This document shows positions 45,359 through 54,278 of a stretch of 64,000 bases of DNA, piece after piece. This stretch comes from Watersipora subatra (Eukaryota > Bryozoa > Gymnolaemata > Cheilostomatida > Watersiporidae), in contig NC_088712.1 in the NCBI RefSeq assembly GCF_963576615.1, forward strand, positions 27,371,870 to 27,435,869. Direction: 5' to 3'. A program made the translations under genes and the position numbers. The notes beneath the pieces are model-generated. The model saw only the letters and a program-made list of their open reading frames with translations, was not told the DNA's origin and did no database searches. Within the stretch, counting starts at the first letter, position 1. Each line of letters starts with the position of its first letter.

Positions 45359-47047
45359 TCACTTTCTCCTACAGAGCGGAAGTACAGTCAAACAGAGCGA
45401 GAAGCCCTGGCTCTAGTATGGTCATGCGAACACTTCAGACTCTACCTTTTGGGCACAGAATTTCAGTTAGTGACAGATCATAAGCCACTAGAGTTTATTT
45501 TCAACAATTCTAGTTCAAAGCCTGTACCTAGAATTGATAGGTGGTCATTGAGATTACAAACTTTTCGGTTTAGGGTTACTTATAAACCAGGGTCAGGCAA
45601 CATTGCTGACCCATTGTCTAGACTGGTAGCTACTGTTAAGGATAGTGTTTTATCTTGTACAGCAGCCAAGTTTGGCGACCAATATGCCAAGGAAAGAGCA
45701 ATGGCCTCAGTTCCTGTAGCTCTCAAGTGGGCTGAGATCGTTCAGCACTCAAAGGAATGTCCTGAAATACAAGCTGTGGTAAAGGCTTTAACTGAAAATA
45801 AATACAAGGCATGTGGCATGGCGTATCAGTCTATTATCACAGAGCTGTCTGAGGTGGACAATGTGTTGCTTAGGGGTAATAAAATAGTAATACCAGTTAG
45901 CCTGAGAGATCAATTAGTTAGACTGGCACATGAAGGACATATGGGTTTGGTCAAAACAAAACAGCGCTTGAGGTCAAAAGTATGGTGGCCAGGTATGGAT
46001 AAGCAAGCTGAGCAACTTTGTAAGAGCTGTATGGATGGTATGACTGTCAGTCAGCCAACTGCTCCCCAACCACTAAGCATGACACAGCTTCTAAGTAAGC
46101 CATGGTCTTTCCTTAGTGCTGACTTTCTGGGCCCATTGCCAAATGGTCAGTCAGTTATTGTCCTAGTGGATTACTATAGTAGATATTTCGAGTGTGCTTT
46201 TCTAAGATCAACAAGGACAGAAAACATAGTTGAATTTCTGGACACTGTATTTACTAGATTTGGCTACTGTGAAGCACTCAGAACAGATAATGGGCCACAG
46301 TTTGTGTCAGAAGTGTTTCAGAGGTACCTGAATGATCATGACATTAGGTGGGTTTCCACAACGCCTTTGTGGCCTTCTGCCAATGGTGAGGTCGAGAGAT
46401 GCAACCGGACATTACTGAAAGCTCTCAAAATAGCTCATGAGAATGGTCAAGATCTAGGTAGGGAACTCAGAAAGTTTTTACAAGCTTACAGGTCTACACC
46501 TCATAGCAGTACAGGGGTAGCTCCATTTACATTGCTGTGTGGTAGGGAAATGAGAACAAAACTTCCTGCACTAGACGTTGAACATGATCCCACCATTTAT
46601 GATAAGGCGAAAGATAATGACGCTCTTTCTAAGACCAAGAACAAAATTTATGCTGATGACTGTAGACAAGCAAAAGATAGTGACATTGAAGTAGGAGATA
46701 AGGTTATTGTTAGGAAAGAAAAGAAAGGAAAGCTAGATGCAAACTATGAGAAAGAAAGCCATACAGTGATAGGGAAGCAAGGTTCGGATATAGTTTGTGA
46801 AAATAGTAGAGGAAAGACAGTGCGACGCAACTCCACCTTTGTAAAAGTCTTGCCTTTGGGCACAAGTGCTTCTGAACAAAAAGCATGTCAACCTAACACG
46901 TCTGGCAACAGCGGCGGGTCTGCTGGCATTGCTGTGGGTTCTCCAGGAGGGTCAATGCCTCCGCGACGGTCTTCGCGATGCGTTAAACCTCCGGATAGAT
47001 ATGGCGACTACGTGGTCCATGCACTGGTTGGGACAAGGGAATACTAG
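45359..47047 (+). CDS. pol: RNase H and integrase of element C
   Basis: Same frame as RT, open after the TGA. The first internal Met is at 45449. RNase H continues with YSQTEREALALVWSCEHFR and VTDHKPLEFI. The integrase zinc domain has HEGHMG and CKSC. The core has LSADFLGPLP, LRTDNGPQFVSE and ANGEVERCNRT for the three acidic residues. The C-terminus is basic with a Pro/Arg-rich end (PPRRSSRCVKPPDRYGDYV), a common tail of Mag-like integrases. Stop TAG at 47045-47047. Confidence 0.9.
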   Translation, partial: SLSPTERKYSQTEREALALVWSCEHFRLYLLGTEFQLVTDHKPLEFIFNNSSSKPVPRIDRWSLRLQTFRFRVTYKPGSGNIADPLSRLVATVKDSVLSCTAAKFGDQYAKERAMASVPVALKWAEIVQHSKECPEIQAVVKALTENKYKACGMAYQSIITELSEVDNVLLRGNKIVIPVSLRDQLVRLAHEGHMGLVKTKQRLRSKVWWPGMDKQAEQLCKSCMDGMTVSQPTAPQPLSMTQLLSKPWSFLSADFLGPLPNGQSVIVLVDYYSRYFECAFLRSTRTENIVEFLDTVFTRFGYCEALRTDNGPQFVSEVFQRYLNDHDIRWVSTTPLWPSANGEVERCNRTLLKALKIAHENGQDLGRELRKFLQAYRSTPHSSTGVAPFTLLCGREMRTKLPALDVEHDPTIYDKAKDNDALSKTKNKIYADDCRQAKDSDIEVGDKVIVRKEKKGKLDANYEKESHTVIGKQGSDIVCENSRGKTVRRNSTFVKVLPLGTSASEQKACQPNTSGNSGGSAGIAVGSPGGSMPPRRSSRCVKPPDRYGDYVVHALVGTREY

Positions 47048-47250
47048 CCTATAAGGCCTAGGTGGATATAACTACTTACACTAATTTGTCACATTTCCAA
47101 ATTTTGAGCTTTACAGTAAAGGATTGTGGCGCTTACATAATATATACATATATTGTCTATAATATTTCTGAATGTCCCTAGATAGCTTAACTTAGCAACC
47201 ATTGTTAGTCTTTCACAACATTTTCTAAATTCAGTAAAATGGATAAGAGA

Positions 47251-47421
47251 TGTAGTGTTGTGGTAAAGTGTTTGTTTATATAAACACTATGTCATCCTAG
47301 GTGGCCTTATTGTTAGCTCATTATCCATCCTATGCTATCTTATCTTATGGTAATAAAGCAGTCTAGAGTTGCACACCAAAGCAGAGAGTCTAATACTATA
47401 TACGCAGAACACAACTCTACA
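47251..47421 (+). repeat. 3' LTR of element C
   Basis: 171 bp, identical to the 5' LTR except one T/G difference in CTAGA(T/G)TTGC. Confidence 0.95.
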
Positions 47422-47426
47422 CCGAG

Positions 47427-49190
47427 CAGTATTGTATATAAACCCAGTAAAGTCTAAAAATATAGCTTGATATGGTATGCTTAATATAACAATCAATCAG
47501 CTGACAGTGTTATTGTTTACAAAAATGTTTGGCTTATGTGGGAACTACATTTATTATTATATCTCCTAAAAAAGTGTGCAGCAAACTTGTAAACAACCAG
47601 TTTTATCCTAAAACTCTCTTCTATACTAGTTGAGCACATTTGTAAATTTTCAAAGACATCAAACGGTTTGTGGGAGTAGTTTGTCGTGAGGTAAAAGAGA
47701 ATGCAACATTCTGTTGAGGGTATAATTTATAGTTATCCATTTTGAATTTGCTTTCAAGGGGGTCATAGACTATAGGTCAGACGGGTTAGAGTCTAAACTA
47801 TCAGTGACAAGTCAACGTGTCGTTGTATAAATCATAGTAAATAATCACAGCACGCATTTGATGACATAAGCACAGCCCTTGGTCAAAGTGGCGCTTTTCA
47901 TAAAAAACAACGCGAGACTGAAAGGACTATCTATTTTGCAAGATTTCTCCTTACTACTTCTTCTCTGGAAGAGGCTAGATTTCTGTTAACAAGTTTGCCT
48001 TTTCTCAGTTTCTTCCATTGTTTGCATGTCCTACACCTCACAATGACATCCATTTGGAAACACTAAATGGAGAGGTTATTGATAGTGGTTCATAGGCTAT
48101 ATGCCTGGTTTGTGGTAGGTTCACTCTCTATCACTGGCCATACAACAAGCATCAGCTTGAGAATGACTATCATAGAATAGCATATCTATGGTTCAGTGGA
48201 GCACTTGTGAAAAGTGATACCACAAGATATGCATAACTCTCGAGCCAACAAATATCATCCCTTTTTTTGCTAACAAATTAACTGATGATTATTCAAGGAC
48301 AGGTGCTTGCAGTTGTTGTTTTCATTTCATTTGTAACATTTCTTGCCGTTATTTTTAATATATACTTTTATGCCTGTCTTGTTGTTGAAACAGATTACAT
48401 ATACTCAGTCTTATATACCCACTGATAAAAAGTTTCCATTGTGTTTTATGTCTACTGTAAATGGATATGACATAGTCTGTGTTGTGCATGCACACCTATT
48501 GTGAACAGGTATCAGATACCCTGTGTTGTAGACATACTGTCAATTGCTACAAGTATTACTTTGCATTACACATACAGTGTTACTTTGCGTTGTACACGGA
48601 CAATGAACATACATCACATACCATGTTTTGTTGTTCGCCCGGTTATTAATGAGTATAACATAGTCTTTTTGCGTTGCAAAATGTTGTTTTCGTGGGTTAA
48701 AACAAAATTGTGAATAGTTATCACATACTTTGTATTGTTTTACACCTCCTACTGTTTAGAAATAGGTTACCAACTACTGCAGTAAGTATAACATACATAG
48801 TAGTTTTGTGTTACAAAATAAAAGGAGCTCCTTTACTTTCAGAAACCTGTTAAACTTATTGTTGAGCCAGTACATAGAGCCAGGCACTCCCTTTTGGTTT
48901 ATTTTTCACAGATCTTTTTTTTAAATAAGAAATTGTAACAAGAGTCGATTCCACTATACGAAAAACGACAATCAGTTAACACCATAAGAGGCCATAAGAC
49001 AATATTAGTAACAGTGAATTTCAATTCAACTCACGTTTTTGCAGTGATAGCGTTTACAGTTATCTACATGTATAACAACTAGGATGACCAGCACGTCAAA
49101 GGGAGAAACAGTAGACAGGAATACAGGAAACGTACGTTGTAACAGGATATATTAAATATTGTATCATTATAATATATAATATTCAACATT
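47427..49190. other. Intergenic sequence with a degenerate repeat
   Basis: No exon recognised. Between ~48380 and 48810 short phrases such as GTGTTGTAGACA, GTATAACATAGT and TATCACATAC recur loosely, suggesting an old decayed tandem repeat. Confidence 0.4.
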
Positions 49191-49272
49191 ATATATAGAA
49201 TGTTGTATATTATACATATATATAATATTGTATATTATATATATTGTATATTATATATATACATGTATATAT
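49190..49272. repeat. AT-rich (TATA)n tract
   Basis: Repeated ATATTGTATATTATATATA phrases directly before the MITE. Confidence 0.8.
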
Positions 49273-49932
49273 ATACCGTAAGCCTTATGCTCAAGCCGTG
49301 CGGCTTGTCGTTGGTGCGGCTTCTGGTTCAAGATCATAGGCCGCGGCTAAAACCAAGTTTTTAAAACTTACGTGAGGCTTCTCGATGAATGCGGTCTCTG
49401 CTCAGTTCCGCGCTATGACCATAGAATTGCAGTCATGATACAGTTTTATGTACGGGATTTTGGCGACCTACTCGTTTATTTTCAAGGTCATTTTTATGGA
49501 ATACTTTAGACTAAAGAAGAATTTATCGCTAATGTTTAACTCACCACAGTCATAGGTTATTAAAACCGTTTCATTCTTGACCGGCATCTTTCCATAAACA
49601 TGAAGCCCTCTAACAGCGCAATAAAAATCTAGCTGAGACATGGCAAGTAAGTTCTTGATGCAAGGGTTTAGAAATTTTAATTCGAACTTAGAAGTAAAAG
49701 AAAACTCTTTTCGCATGTACTGATGTAGCCTGTTTTCTTACTCAAGATGACAGGGTGTAGCGAAACCCTTCTCAACACTCTCGCTCCTGAAGGGGTCAAG
49801 GTTGACAAAACCTCAGTCATTAGCCGCGGTCTGTGGGCATACGCAGCTGGTTGGAGGATTATTTTTCTTTCGTGAGTCATCTGGTTTTGAGAACAAGCCG
49901 CGCAGCTTGAGCATGAGGACTTACGGTATATA
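49273..49932. mobile_element. MITE with ~36-bp terminal inverted repeats
   Basis: The left end reads TACCGTAAGCCTTATGCTC then AAGCCGTGCGGCTTGT. The right end is the inverse (ACAAGCCGCGCAGCTTGAGC, ATGAGGACTTACGGTA). Both ends are embedded in TA repeats, so a TA target is plausible. About 660 bp with no transposase. A ~70-bp fragment of the same family lies at 33896-33964. The superfamily is uncertain (TA target would suit Tc1/mariner-like elements). Confidence 0.75.
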
Positions 49933-49937
49933 TATAC

Positions 49938-49968
<31 letters not shown>

Positions 49969-50017
49969 AACACATACAGTACACATATATACGTATACAT
50001 ACATATATACATATACA
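49929..50017. repeat. (TA)n/(CA) tract at the 5' end of LINE copy 1
   Basis: ACATATATATATA-type repeats between the MITE and the tRNA-like start of the LINE. Confidence 0.85.
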
Positions 50018-50090
50018 GGACAGATAGCGCAGTTGGTAAGGTATCGGGACCATGATCATTAGGTCCTCGGTTCAAACCCCAACAACTGCA
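50018..50090 (+). ncRNA. tRNA-like 5' end of the LINE (pol III A and B boxes)
   Basis: TAGCGCAGTTGG (50025-50036) matches the A box and GGTTCAAACCC (50069-50079) the B box. Between them GGACC...GGTCC could form the anticodon stem. The same sequence is present at the 5' end of copy 2 (near 57710-57788), so it is part of the element and not a neighbouring gene. The acceptor stem is not convincing, so it is unlikely to be a working tRNA. It may act as an internal promoter or derive from a captured SINE. Confidence 0.7.
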
Positions 50091-53000
50091 CTTTTCTGGT
50101 GGTCCTTAGACAAGACCTTTGCTTGTATAACGTCTACAACCTCTATGATGAGTGCAATAACCAAAGCCATGCCGGCTCGGACGTCGCCCAGTCAAACAAG
50201 GTCCGCGCTGCCTGTAGCTGAACCAGGACAAGGCAGTGAAAAATGGGCTACTGGTTCGAAACGGATGAAATGGACTCGGACTGATAACACGGACCTCATG
50301 CAGTGCTACTTTATGAGTGAACCTCAAAAGTGGGGCTACATGGGAAGGATGCGTCAACTGTGGATAAACATGCGCCCTGAATTGCCACTAAGCGCTAAGC
50401 AACTTGTAGCTCAGAGGAGTAACATAATCAAGCGGCACCTCATATCACAACTTGAGGTAGATGAAATTAGGGAAAAGTTCACCCAAGTAACCTCAACCAA
50501 CGAGGAGTGCATATCAACACACACTGTCATGGATACACGATCATGTGTTGACTCACGGGCTGAAGAGGACATGCACTTGGACCTTGACCCAAGGGTGAAA
50601 GAGCTTGCGGAAAATATCATCAACAAGATGTCAGCTGCTAATGATTATGGAAGCAGGGTACCACTACGAAGAGTTAGCAAGGCCATACCTAAGAAGCTGT
50701 TAGAAGACATTAATATGGCACTGGAGTCGATCTCAACTGGATCAATCAGTGAGACTAATGCCTTAATCTACAGTACAGTAACCGTCATCTTGGAGGAGAT
50801 GGATATTAAGCCAATGCCAGCAAGGCTTCAAGCCATTCCATCCTGGCAGCTTAGGCTACAAAATAAGATCAAGGACTTGCGCAAGAAAGTTAGTAGGCTC
50901 AGTGAGAGATCTAACCACAGTTTGGAGCGTCCAAAAAGGGAAGCCACAATAGAAGCTCTAGAATCTGCCAAACAGCGGCTAGTAGCACTCTCGGCACGAC
51001 TGAAGCGGTACACCAAAGAACGAGATAACAAGAGAATGAACGAACTGTTCATCAATAATCCATCTAGAGTGTATTCCCAGTTCAAAGGTGAACTGCAGAG
51101 GCCAATGTCTGAGCCTCCCCGATCTAGCGCTTCAAAGTTCTGGAAGGACATCTGGGAGAAAGAGACCACTCATAACACCACTGCAAATTGGCTGAAGAGG
51201 CTTAAAGAGAACCATCAACACACTGTGGCTCAGCAAGGACTCACCATCAGCAAAGATGACATCAAGTGCAGAGTGCAGCGTATGAAGAACTGGGCAGCAC
51301 CTGGCCATGACATGATTCAAGCCTTCTGGTTAAAGAAATTGACATCACTTCACACTAGAATGGCTAAGCAGATGGAATACCTAATAGAACAAGGTGACCA
51401 TCCAAAATGGCTGACCAAAGGACGAACTGTGCTTCTGATAAAAGATCCAAAGCAGGGGCCGATTCCCAAAAACTATCGACCAATAACGTGCTTGCCCACC
51501 ACTTGGAAACTGCTCTCAGGAATAGTTGCAGACAAACTGGAAGAGCACATGAGTCACTATATGAGCAGTGCTCAGAAAGGAATTGGGCGCAACACCCGAG
51601 GAGCTAAACATCAGTTACTGGTGGATCGGACGGTCTGTCAAGACAGCAGGAGAAGGCAAACCAATCTTGCCATGGCTTGGATTGACTACAGAAAGGCCCA
51701 TGACTCAATTCTCCATAGTTGGATACTTGAGTGCCTCAGTATGTACAATGTTCACCCTGCTCTTGTGGCATTCATCAAGATGTCAATGATCAAATGGAAG
51801 ACGGAACTGGAGGCTAATGGCAAAAAGCTGGCGAGTGTACAAATTAAGCGAGGCATCTATCAAGGTGACTCCTTATCACCGCTGCTCTTCTGCATATGCC
51901 TAAACCCTCTAAGCAATATGCTGGAGGAGACTCAATATGGGTACCAGTTTAAGAGTTGCACCAAGATAAACCACCTCTTCTACATGGATGACATCAAGCT
52001 GTACGCTAACAAAGAAAGGGACATTGATTCGCTAATACACCTCACTCAGGTATACAGCAAGGACATCGGAATGACCTTCGGTATTGAGAAATGTGGAAGG
52101 CTAATTCTTAAGAAAGGCCATTCTATGCTCACAGATAGCCTAAGAATGCCAAATGGTACCATCAAAGATATAGAAGAAGGGTACAAGTACTTGGGGATTA
52201 TGCAAAGCAACATCAACCACGAAGCCGAGGTACGTCACAAAGCCATTACCGAATACAAGAAACGCCTTCGGCAGGTCTTACGGAGCCAGCTCAATGCCAA
52301 GAACCAAATCATGGCAATAAATACCTACGCACTGCCAGTAATAAGATATCCAGCAGGCATAATAAAGTGGACAGAGGAAGCCATCAAAGAAACAGATATA
52401 GCAACTCGTAAACTGCTGACCATGCATGGAGCACTCCACCCAAAATCTGATACTATTAGATTGTATCTTGATAGGAAAGATGGCGGTAGGGGACTCAAAA
52501 GTGTACAGCAGACAGTGAAAGAGGAGGAGCAAAGCATCAAAGCATATGCAGCCTCCATGGCCATCTCAGATAATTTGCTAGCAGAATTTCAATCGGCTGC
52601 TCTCACAACAGACCTACGCCCTGATGGTGAGGAAATTGACTGGCACACGAAACCTCTTCATGGTGCTTACCACCAACAAATATCTAAGGTTGGCGATCTT
52701 CACCAGACATATATGTGGCTGAACAAAGGAAACCTAACGGCCAATACAGAGTCGCTAATCATGGCAGCCCAGGAGCAAGTGCTCCCAACAAGGCAACTCC
52801 AAACGAAAATCTATCACACTAGAGACGATCCTAGATGCAGACTGTGCAAAGATGCACCTGAGACCATCCAACACATCATCAGTGGATGCAGACAGCTAGC
52901 AGGGAACGCATACACTGAGCGGCATAATCATGTCGCAGGTATTGTGTATAGAAGTCTATGTGATGAGTATGGCCTTAATAAACCACAACACTGGTGGGAA

Positions 53001-53411
53001 GCTCCTGGTAAGGTCAATGAAAATGACCGCGCTAAGATCCTCTGGGACTTCTACATCCAAACTGACAAGCATGTCCTAGCAAACCAACCAGATATAGTGG
53101 TGGTAGACAAGGAGAACAAGAGGGCTACTATAATAGATATAGCAGTACCCAATGACTACAATATAGCCAGCAAAGAAAAAGAAAAGGTAGAAAAATATCT
53201 CCCTCTTGGAGAAGAAATTGAAAAATGCTGGAATGTAAGAACAACCGTAATCCCAGTAGTCATTGGGGCACTGGGCGCAATAACACCGGCGCATAAAATG
53301 TGGCTTGCCCAAATACCAACAACAATCAACTCAGGTGAGTTGCAGAAAAGTGCGCTATTGGGAACAGCTAAGATCTTGAGACGAGTGCTCAAACTCCCAG
53401 GTCTCTGGTAG
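50052..53411 (+). CDS. LINE polyprotein: DNA-binding region, RT, CCHC knuckle, restriction-like endonuclease
   Basis: 1119 codons. The ATG at 50052 lies inside the tRNA-like sequence. The ATG at 50145 (MMSAITKAM) is a more likely start. Residues ~60-130 (RMKWTRTDNTDLMQCYF ... RSNIIKRHL) look like a Myb/SANT-type DNA-binding helix set. A coiled, basic stretch follows at 265-330. RT spans ~400-760: NYRPITCLPTTWKLL, AWIDYRKAHDSI, QGDSLSPLLF and the catalytic YMDD at 644-647. A C929-C932-H941-C946 knuckle and a PD-(D/E)XK endonuclease (QPDIVVVD, P1013-D1014; IIDIAVP, D1029) complete the protein. The enzyme would nick target DNA and prime reverse transcription there. No stop or frameshift was seen, so this copy could be active. 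Confidence 0.9.
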   Translation: MIIRSSVQTPTTALFWWSLDKTFACITSTTSMMSAITKAMPARTSPSQTRSALPVAEPGQGSEKWATGSKRMKWTRTDNTDLMQCYFMSEPQKWGYMGRMRQLWINMRPELPLSAKQLVAQRSNIIKRHLISQLEVDEIREKFTQVTSTNEECISTHTVMDTRSCVDSRAEEDMHLDLDPRVKELAENIINKMSAANDYGSRVPLRRVSKAIPKKLLEDINMALESISTGSISETNALIYSTVTVILEEMDIKPMPARLQAIPSWQLRLQNKIKDLRKKVSRLSERSNHSLERPKREATIEALESAKQRLVALSARLKRYTKERDNKRMNELFINNPSRVYSQFKGELQRPMSEPPRSSASKFWKDIWEKETTHNTTANWLKRLKENHQHTVAQQGLTISKDDIKCRVQRMKNWAAPGHDMIQAFWLKKLTSLHTRMAKQMEYLIEQGDHPKWLTKGRTVLLIKDPKQGPIPKNYRPITCLPTTWKLLSGIVADKLEEHMSHYMSSAQKGIGRNTRGAKHQLLVDRTVCQDSRRRQTNLAMAWIDYRKAHDSILHSWILECLSMYNVHPALVAFIKMSMIKWKTELEANGKKLASVQIKRGIYQGDSLSPLLFCICLNPLSNMLEETQYGYQFKSCTKINHLFYMDDIKLYANKERDIDSLIHLTQVYSKDIGMTFGIEKCGRLILKKGHSMLTDSLRMPNGTIKDIEEGYKYLGIMQSNINHEAEVRHKAITEYKKRLRQVLRSQLNAKNQIMAINTYALPVIRYPAGIIKWTEEAIKETDIATRKLLTMHGALHPKSDTIRLYLDRKDGGRGLKSVQQTVKEEEQSIKAYAASMAISDNLLAEFQSAALTTDLRPDGEEIDWHTKPLHGAYHQQISKVGDLHQTYMWLNKGNLTANTESLIMAAQEQVLPTRQLQTKIYHTRDDPRCRLCKDAPETIQHIISGCRQLAGNAYTERHNHVAGIVYRSLCDEYGLNKPQHWWEAPGKVNENDRAKILWDFYIQTDKHVLANQPDIVVVDKENKRATIIDIAVPNDYNIASKEKEKVEKYLPLGEEIEKCWNVRTTVIPVVIGALGAITPAHKMWLAQIPTTINSGELQKSALLGTAKILRRVLKLPGLW

Positions 53412-53471
53412 GAGACCCGAGTTAGAGCAGAATTTACCACCCATACGGGGTATCCGGGGTGAGGAAACAAT

Positions 53472-53510
<39 letters not shown>
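53472..53510. repeat. (TA)n tract at 3' end of LINE copy 1
   Basis: Pure TA run joining the LINE tail to the 259-bp repeat array. Confidence 0.95.
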
Positions 53511-53511
<1 letters not shown>

Positions 53512-53515
53512 TCAT

Positions 53516-53561
53516 GCTACAGACAGTACTGTTTCGGCTATTGAAGCATCATCAGTGCAGC
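53516..53561 (-). ncRNA. Hammerhead ribozyme motif, unit 1 (helix II altered)
   Basis: Same layout as unit 2, but the base after CUGAUGA is U instead of G, which removes the closing pair of helix II. Activity is probably reduced. Confidence 0.7.
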
Positions 53562-53774
53562 TCAGAGCTTAGGCAAGGGACACAAATCCCATTACCAATG
53601 AGAGTTGACTTCCTGCCATGAAACCACTAGGTTGCCTCACAGACTTTAAGAAAGTCAATGTGCTGGCACCAGAGTGCTCAAATCACAAAAGTGATGAGCT
53701 TTGCACAAAGGCTAATAGTGCCGCACCTTTCACAGAGTGCTCAACCAAACCGAAGTGAGGGAGCATATACTCAT

Positions 53775-53820
53775 GCTACAGACAGTACTGTTTCGGCTAT
53801 TGAAGCCTCATCAGTGCAGC
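53775..53820 (-). ncRNA. Hammerhead ribozyme type I, unit 2 (full consensus)
   Basis: Read on the minus strand: GCUGCA (helix I), CUGAUGA core, GGCU-UCAAU-AGCC (helix II), GAAA core, CAG-UA-CUG (short helix III), then GUC and UGUAGC, which pairs with GCUGCA to close helix I (one G-U pair). Cleavage would follow the C of GUC, between complement positions 53781 and 53780. All core bases are present. The very short helix III is typical of the minimal hammerheads in animal tandem repeats and Penelope-like elements, which may act as dimers. Confidence 0.85.
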
Positions 53821-54033
53821 TCAGAGCTTAGTCAAGAGACACAAACCCCATTACCAATGAGAGTTGACTTCCTGCCACGAAACCACTAGGTTGCCTCACA
53901 GACTTTAAGAAAGTCAATGTGCTGGCACCAGAGTGCTCAAATCACAAAAGTGATGAGCTTTGCACAAAGGCTAATAGTGCCGCACCTCTCACAGAGTGCT
54001 CAACCAAACCGAAGTGAGGGAGCATATACTAAT

Positions 54034-54079
54034 GCTACAGACAGTACTGTTTTGGCTATTGACGCCTCATCAGTGCAGC
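54034..54079 (-). ncRNA. Hammerhead ribozyme motif, unit 3 (core G lost)
   Basis: Helix I, CUGAUGA, helix II and GUC are kept, but the GAAA core reads AAAA. Loss of the invariant G should abolish cleavage. Confidence 0.7.
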
Positions 54080-54191
54080 TCAGAGCTTAGGCAAAAGACA
54101 CAAATCCCATTACCAATGAGAGTTGACTTCCTGCCATGAAACCACTAGGTTGCCTCACAGACTTTAAGAAAGTCAATGTGCTGGCACCAGA

Positions 54192-54210
54192 TATATATAT
54201 ATATATATAT
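54192..54210. repeat. (TA)n tract at the 3' end of LINE copy 2
   Basis: TA run between the truncated third repeat unit and the A-rich start of copy 2 in plus orientation. Confidence 0.9.
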
Positions 54211-54278
54211 AAAAAAAAATTGTTTCCTCACCCCGGATACCCCGTATGGGTGGTAAATTCTGCTCTAACTCGGGTCTC

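Larger units (their letters stand above)
42913..47421 (+). mobile_element. Gypsy-type LTR retrotransposon C
   Basis: 4.5-kb element with two 171-bp LTRs (42913-43083 and 47251-47421) that differ at one base by eye. It is flanked by the 5-bp target duplication CCGAG (42908-42912 and 47422-47426). Gag, protease, RT, RNase H and integrase are all present in Gypsy order. Despite the near-identical LTRs the coding region is broken by two frameshifts (about 43365-43395 and about 44160) and one TGA (45356-45358). A purine tract (GGATAAGAGA) precedes the 3' LTR. Its RT and integrase patterns resemble the Mag/K02A2.6-like branch. Confidence 0.95.
50018..53510 (+). mobile_element. R4/Dong-like RLE LINE, copy 1 (intact ORF)
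   Basis: Single-ORF non-LTR retrotransposon. It starts with a tRNA-like sequence and runs through one 1119-codon frame. A short 3' UTR ends GAGGAAACAATTTTTTT and then (TA)n. It belongs with LINEs that use a restriction-like endonuclease (R2, R4/Dong, NeSL, HERO group): the RT is followed by a CCHC knuckle and PD...D endonuclease, and there is no N-terminal APE domain. Choice of R4/Dong rests on RT phrases such as NYRPITCLP and YMDDIKLYA. It sits between TA repeats on both sides. Confidence 0.85.
53511..54191 (-). repeat. 259-bp tandem repeat array with hammerhead motifs (retrozyme-like)
   Basis: Two full units (53511-53769, 53770-54028) and a partial third (54029-54191), more than 95% alike by eye. 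On the minus strand each unit carries a type I hammerhead ribozyme motif, so a full-length RNA would be cut into 259-nt monomers. Tandem repeats of this size with hammerheads are known as retrozymes in animals. They have no ORF, and none is seen here. The array ends in (TA)n on both sides. Confidence 0.8.

Noticed and set aside
50018..50090. Functional tRNA gene
   Set aside because: A and B boxes are present but no convincing acceptor stem, and the sequence recurs at the 5' end of LINE copy 2.
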